From Christiangramia sp. (lineage in GTDB: Bacteria > Bacteroidota > Bacteroidia > Flavobacteriales > Flavobacteriaceae): a stretch of DNA of 16,195 nucleotides. The notes beneath the pieces were generated by a model. That model did not search any database. It saw only the letters and a list, made by a program, of their open reading frames with translations, and had not been told where the DNA came from. Positions 13,535 to 16,195 of the stretch are shown here, piece after piece. Made by a program: the position numbers and the translations under genes. The stretch is from contig JAGXII010000174.1 in the NCBI GenBank assembly GCA_024635735.1, positions 1-16,195 on the forward strand, written 5' to 3'. How positions within the stretch are numbered: the first letter of the stretch is position 1; every line of letters begins with the position of its first letter.

Positions 13535-14464
13535 CTATTTAAATGTTTTTACAATCTCAGGCAATCTTTTTATTGCCGCGTATTCTTTCAATTTTGTACG
13601 TACCTCACCAAAAGGCGTGCCCCAATAGGTGGTATTAGGTACCGTATCTTTTGAAACTCCACACTGGGCCATAAGAACAGTTCCCGTTGCAATAGTGATA
13701 TCGCTTCTAATACCTACCTGACCCCAGATAGTCACATTATCTTCCACGACCACGCAACCTGCTATTCCTACCTGCGATGCGATGAGACATTTTTTTCCAA
13801 TTACGGTGTCGTGCCCTATTTGAATAAGATTATCCAGTTTGGAACCTTCTCCAATTATGGTATCTCCGGTCACTCCCCTGTCTATAGAATTATTAGATCC
13901 TATTTCCACATTGTCCTGCACCACAACGCGGCCTCCAGATAAGAGTTTGTCAAAGCCTGTCTCTCTTTTCTTATAATAAAAAGCGTCTCCTCCCAGCACC
14001 GTACCACTGTGGATAATTACATTATCTCCAATAATACAATTATCTCCAATATTAACACCGGCATGGATCAGGCAATTTTTACCGATTTTGGCATTATTAC
14101 CCACAAATACATTTGGCTGAAGAACAGTACCCTCTCCAATTTCTGCTGAATCTGCAACCATTAGGTTTGCCAACTGAAACGGATTGAAATGTTTTGTAAG
14201 TTTATTGAAATCTCTGAAAGGATCATCGGAAATCAATAAGGCTTTACCCTCAGGACACTCCACCTCTTTATTAATTAAAATAATGGTAGCTGCCGATTCC
14301 AAAGCCTTATCATAATATTTTAGATGATCTACAAATACAATGTCTCCGGGAGTTACCACATGAATTTCATTCATTCCCTGCACAGGAAACTCAGGATCAC
14401 CCACATATTTGCAGTCAATCAATTCAGCTATTTCCTTCAGGGAATATTTTCCAGTGAACTTCAT
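13535..14464 (-). CDS. LpxD-like UDP-3-O-acylglucosamine N-acyltransferase (probable second paralogue)
   Basis: The 309-residue protein has an N-terminal LpxD-type uridine-binding domain (about 1-98, SLKEIAELIDCKYVGDPEF…VTPGDIVFVDH). A left-handed β-helix of hexapeptide repeats follows (about 103-270, IGEGTVLQPNVFVGNNAKIG…), with a C-terminal helix ending LPEIVKTFK. His218 in NLIQIGHDTVIG matches the catalytic histidine of LpxD. LpxD adds the second 3-hydroxyacyl chain to UDP-acyl-glucosamine in lipid A synthesis. The protein is shorter than typical LpxD (about 340), and the usual GFGY segment after the helix turn is replaced by GGDAFYYKKRETGFD. As I recall, flavobacteria carry a standard lpxD upstream of lpxC/fabZ plus this second homologue after efp, so it may have a different substrate. 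Gaps to its neighbours are 7 and 8 bases. Confidence 0.85.
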   Translation of the reverse strand: MKFTGKYSLKEIAELIDCKYVGDPEFPVQGMNEIHVVTPGDIVFVDHLKYYDKALESAATIILINKEVECPEGKALLISDDPFRDFNKLTKHFNPFQLANLMVADSAEIGEGTVLQPNVFVGNNAKIGKNCLIHAGVNIGDNCIIGDNVIIHSGTVLGGDAFYYKKRETGFDKLLSGGRVVVQDNVEIGSNNSIDRGVTGDTIIGEGSKLDNLIQIGHDTVIGKKCLIASQVGIAGCVVVEDNVTIWGQVGIRSDITIATGTVLMAQCGVSKDTVPNTTYWGTPFGEVRTKLKEYAAIKRLPEIVKTFK

Positions 14465-14471
14465 ATGGTAT

Positions 14472-15038
14472 CTATTCCTTTACTCTTTCCTTGTAAGTAC
14501 CTTTTTCGGTTTCAATTTTGATCTTATCTCCTTCATTAATAAAAAGAGGAACATTTACTTCAAAACCAGTTTCTACTGTCGCCGGCTTAGTAGCGTTGGT
14601 AGCAGTATTTCCCTTAACTCCGGGTTCGGTATGAGTTACTTCAAGAACAACGCTAGCAGGCATCTCTACTGAAAGAGGCATATTGTCTTCCGTATTTATA
14701 AGAATAGTAACAACCTCTCCTTCTTTTAGAAGTTTAGGCATATCCAAAGCATTCTCGGTAAGTCTGATTTGTGTATAATCTTCCACATTCATAAAATGCC
14801 AGAATTCCCCATCTTCATAAAGAAATTGAAATTTATGAGTCTCGACTCTTATATCTTCAATTTTATGACCTCCTGAAAAGGTATTCTCCAGAACTTTTCC
14901 GGTAGTTACACTTTTAAGCTTGGTTCTCACAAATGCAGGCCCTTTACCTGGTTTTACATGAAGAAATTCTACGATCTTATAGATATCGTGATTATACCGA
15001 ATACAAAGTCCGTTTCTAATATCACTTGTTGATGCCAT
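14472..15038 (-). CDS. efp: Translation elongation factor P
   Basis: This 188-residue three-domain factor begins MASTSDIRNGLCIRYNHDIYK. Domain I carries the conserved loop KPGKGPAF with Lys32 at its tip, the position modified in many bacteria. The C-terminal OB domains contain FMNVEDYTQI, ALDMPKLLKEGE and the family signature TGFEVNVPLFINEGDKIKI. EF-P binds between the P and E sites and helps the ribosome make Pro-Pro bonds. The gene is embedded in the lipid A cluster, 8 bases after lpxA and 7 before the LpxD-like gene, so they are cotranscribed. No genes for lysine modification (EpmA/B type) are visible. The same window contains a client with Pro runs of 8 and 7, the M56 protein. Confidence 0.97.
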   Translation of the reverse strand: MASTSDIRNGLCIRYNHDIYKIVEFLHVKPGKGPAFVRTKLKSVTTGKVLENTFSGGHKIEDIRVETHKFQFLYEDGEFWHFMNVEDYTQIRLTENALDMPKLLKEGEVVTILINTEDNMPLSVEMPASVVLEVTHTEPGVKGNTATNATKPATVETGFEVNVPLFINEGDKIKIETEKGTYKERVKE

Positions 15039-15046
15039 TATTTAAT

Positions 15047-15832
15047 TTAGTTTGAGCTGAAGTATCCTTTCATGATACCTCTTTGTGAGTTTTTAATGAA
15101 TTCTAATATTTCGTCTCTCTCTGCGGTAGCCTGCATTTCTGCTTCGATAATTGCTACAGCCTGAGAATTATTATAATTTCTCTGGTAAAGGATCCTGTAA
15201 ATATCCTGGATTTCCCTGATTTTTTCAGTACTAAAACCTCTTCGTCTTAGTCCAATAGAGTTTATCCCAACATAACTTAAAGGTTCCCGTCCTGCCTTTA
15301 CAAAAGGCGGCACATCTTTTCTAACCAGTGATCCACCGGTCACAAAGGCGTGCTTCCCGATACTACAAAACTGCTGAATAGCCGCCATTCCTGCAAGTAT
15401 AACATAATCTCCAACGTTTATATGCCCTGCCAATGTACTGTTATTGGAAAAGATACAATTATCGCCTACAATACAGTCATGTGCAATATGACAATAAGCC
15501 ATAATCCAGCAATTGTTTCCAACCACTGTTTTCATCCGGTCGGTGGTACCACGATTTATAGTCACACACTCTCTAATAGTGGTATTATCACCAATTACTG
15601 TAAGAGTGTCTTCGTCGTTAAATTTTTTATCCTGAGGGACGGCAGAAATCACGGCTCCGGGAAAAATACTACAATTCTTACCGATGCGTGCGCCTTCCAT
15701 TATAGTCACATTGGAACCAATCCAGGTACCGTCTCCAATCACCACATTATTATGAATAGTGGCAAAAGGTTCAATTACCACATTTTTGGCGATTTTAGCT
15801 CCTGGATGCACATATGCTAAGGGTTGGTTCAT
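15047..15832 (-). CDS. lpxA: LpxA, acyl-ACP--UDP-N-acetylglucosamine O-acyltransferase
   Basis: The 261-residue first enzyme of lipid A synthesis transfers a 3-hydroxyacyl chain from ACP to UDP-GlcNAc in the cytoplasm. The β-helix of hexapeptide repeats runs from about 8 to 180 (VHPGAKIAKNVVIEPFATIH…VIGDGTWIGSNVTIMEGARIG). The catalytic histidine is His118 in YCHIAHDCIVGDNC. IRECVTINRGT (87-97) and the IGKHAFVTGGSLVRKDVPPF stretch are characteristic, and the C-terminal helical domain with LRRRGFSTEKI completes a normal-length protein. The start is the ATG at 15832-15830, five bases after the stop of the FabZ-containing gene; efp begins 8 bases after its own stop. Confidence 0.96.
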   Translation of the reverse strand: MNQPLAYVHPGAKIAKNVVIEPFATIHNNVVIGDGTWIGSNVTIMEGARIGKNCSIFPGAVISAVPQDKKFNDEDTLTVIGDNTTIRECVTINRGTTDRMKTVVGNNCWIMAYCHIAHDCIVGDNCIFSNNSTLAGHINVGDYVILAGMAAIQQFCSIGKHAFVTGGSLVRKDVPPFVKAGREPLSYVGINSIGLRRRGFSTEKIREIQDIYRILYQRNYNNSQAVAIIEAEMQATAERDEILEFIKNSQRGIMKGYFSSN

Positions 15833-15837
15833 ATTAA

Positions 15838-16195
15838 TTATTTAGATTTTACAATTTGTGCCATCAAAATGGCTTCTGTGGCCAGTTGACCATTTACGTA
15901 GGCATATCCTTGCATCTGACAAATTCCGCGGCGAATAGGGGCCAATAATTCCAGTTTAAATATTAAGGTATCACCAGGCACTACCTGTTTCTTAAATCTC
16001 ACGTTATCAATTTTCATGAAATAAGTAAGATAATTTTCAGGATCCGGCACCGATTTTAATGCCAGAATACCACCGGTTTGTGCCATCGCTTCCACTTGAA
16101 GCACTCCAGGCATAACTGGTTTTCCCGGGAAGTGACCTACAAAGAAAGGTTCATTCATGGTCACATTCTTAACTCCTATCACATGAGTTTCGGTA
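15838..16195 (-). CDS. FabZ domain, probably the C-terminal end of a bifunctional LpxC/FabZ
   Basis: Only the last 118 codons are present; the frame is open to the right edge (…TETHVIGVKNVTMNEPFF). The hot-dog-fold dehydratase signature NEPFFVGHFPGKPVMPGVLQVEAMAQ has the catalytic His and Glu of FabZ, and the remainder (KQVVPGDTLIFKLELLAPIRRGICQMQGYAYVNGQL) is typical. FabZ dehydrates 3-hydroxyacyl-ACP. In Bacteroidota this domain is commonly fused behind LpxC, the deacetylase that commits to lipid A synthesis. The position directly before lpxA fits that fusion, but the LpxC half is outside the window, so a stand-alone fabZ remains possible. The GTG at 16182 is an internal codon, not the start. 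Confidence 0.9.
   Translation of the reverse strand, partial: TETHVIGVKNVTMNEPFFVGHFPGKPVMPGVLQVEAMAQTGGILALKSVPDPENYLTYFMKIDNVRFKKQVVPGDTLIFKLELLAPIRRGICQMQGYAYVNGQLATEAILMAQIVKSK

Noticed and set aside
15350..15820. Plus-strand open frame of 156 codons
   Set aside because: It lies wholly antisense to lpxA, whose protein matches a known family along its full length. The translated plus-strand frame is Cys/His/Asn-rich without domain logic and has no promoter box.
16164..16182. GTG at 16182 as the start of a short FabZ
   Set aside because: The frame remains open to the window edge and the upstream residues (TETH) continue the expected LpxC/FabZ or FabZ sequence. The gene is cut by the window edge and does not start here.

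Overview
The window looks like a chromosomal stretch of a marine-type Flavobacteriaceae member (phylum Bacteroidota). Four things point there: low G+C with AT-rich gaps; start sites with little Shine-Dalgarno complementarity; recurring Bacteroidota-type -7 boxes (TAnnTTTG); and typical gene organisation, namely hisGDCBH-A with a bifunctional HisB, LpxC/FabZ-LpxA-EF-P-LpxD-like, a lone SucD, and a BlaI/M56 pair. The genus cannot be fixed from sequence alone. Every supported gene lies on the minus strand, so transcription runs from high to low coordinates. No gene-free stretch exceeds 300 bases; the longest is the 217-base his leader region.

Read in the direction of transcription, the window opens at its right edge with a lipid A/translation cluster (16195-13131). 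It holds the FabZ end of a probable LpxC/FabZ fusion, lpxA, efp, a second LpxD-like acyltransferase and an NTF2-like protein, packed with 5-8 base gaps and closed by a terminator. Next is a two-gene BlaI/M56 (BlaR1-like) unit. Its promoter boxes lie inside two perfect BlaI-type dyads, and its metallopeptidase carries an unusual polyproline/charged-helix periplasmic tail. sucD follows, with its own promoter and terminator and a patterned AT-rich upstream region. Then come fabG, a three-helix membrane VWA protein and an SPFH/prohibitin-family protein.

The left third is the histidine biosynthesis operon. It starts with a clear attenuator: an 18-residue leader peptide with four consecutive His codons, a candidate antiterminator, and a strong intrinsic terminator before hisG. 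The genes then run hisG, hisD, hisC, hisB, hisH, hisA, with hisA truncated by the window edge. Between hisH and hisA sits a small four-helix-bundle (S23/IVP/bAvd-like) gene. It is flanked by inverted copies of a 14-base repeat, and the right-hand copy supplies the last codons and stop codon of hisH. This repeat-bounded cassette inside an otherwise conserved operon is the best candidate for something mobile or under-described. A gene-less inverted-repeat element between fabG and the VWA gene may be related.

Functionally the window is mostly housekeeping: histidine synthesis, TCA cycle, fatty acid and lipid A synthesis, and translation factor EF-P. The interest lies in regulation (his attenuator, BlaI operator/promoter overlap), the repeat-flanked cassette, and the odd M56 sensor protein.
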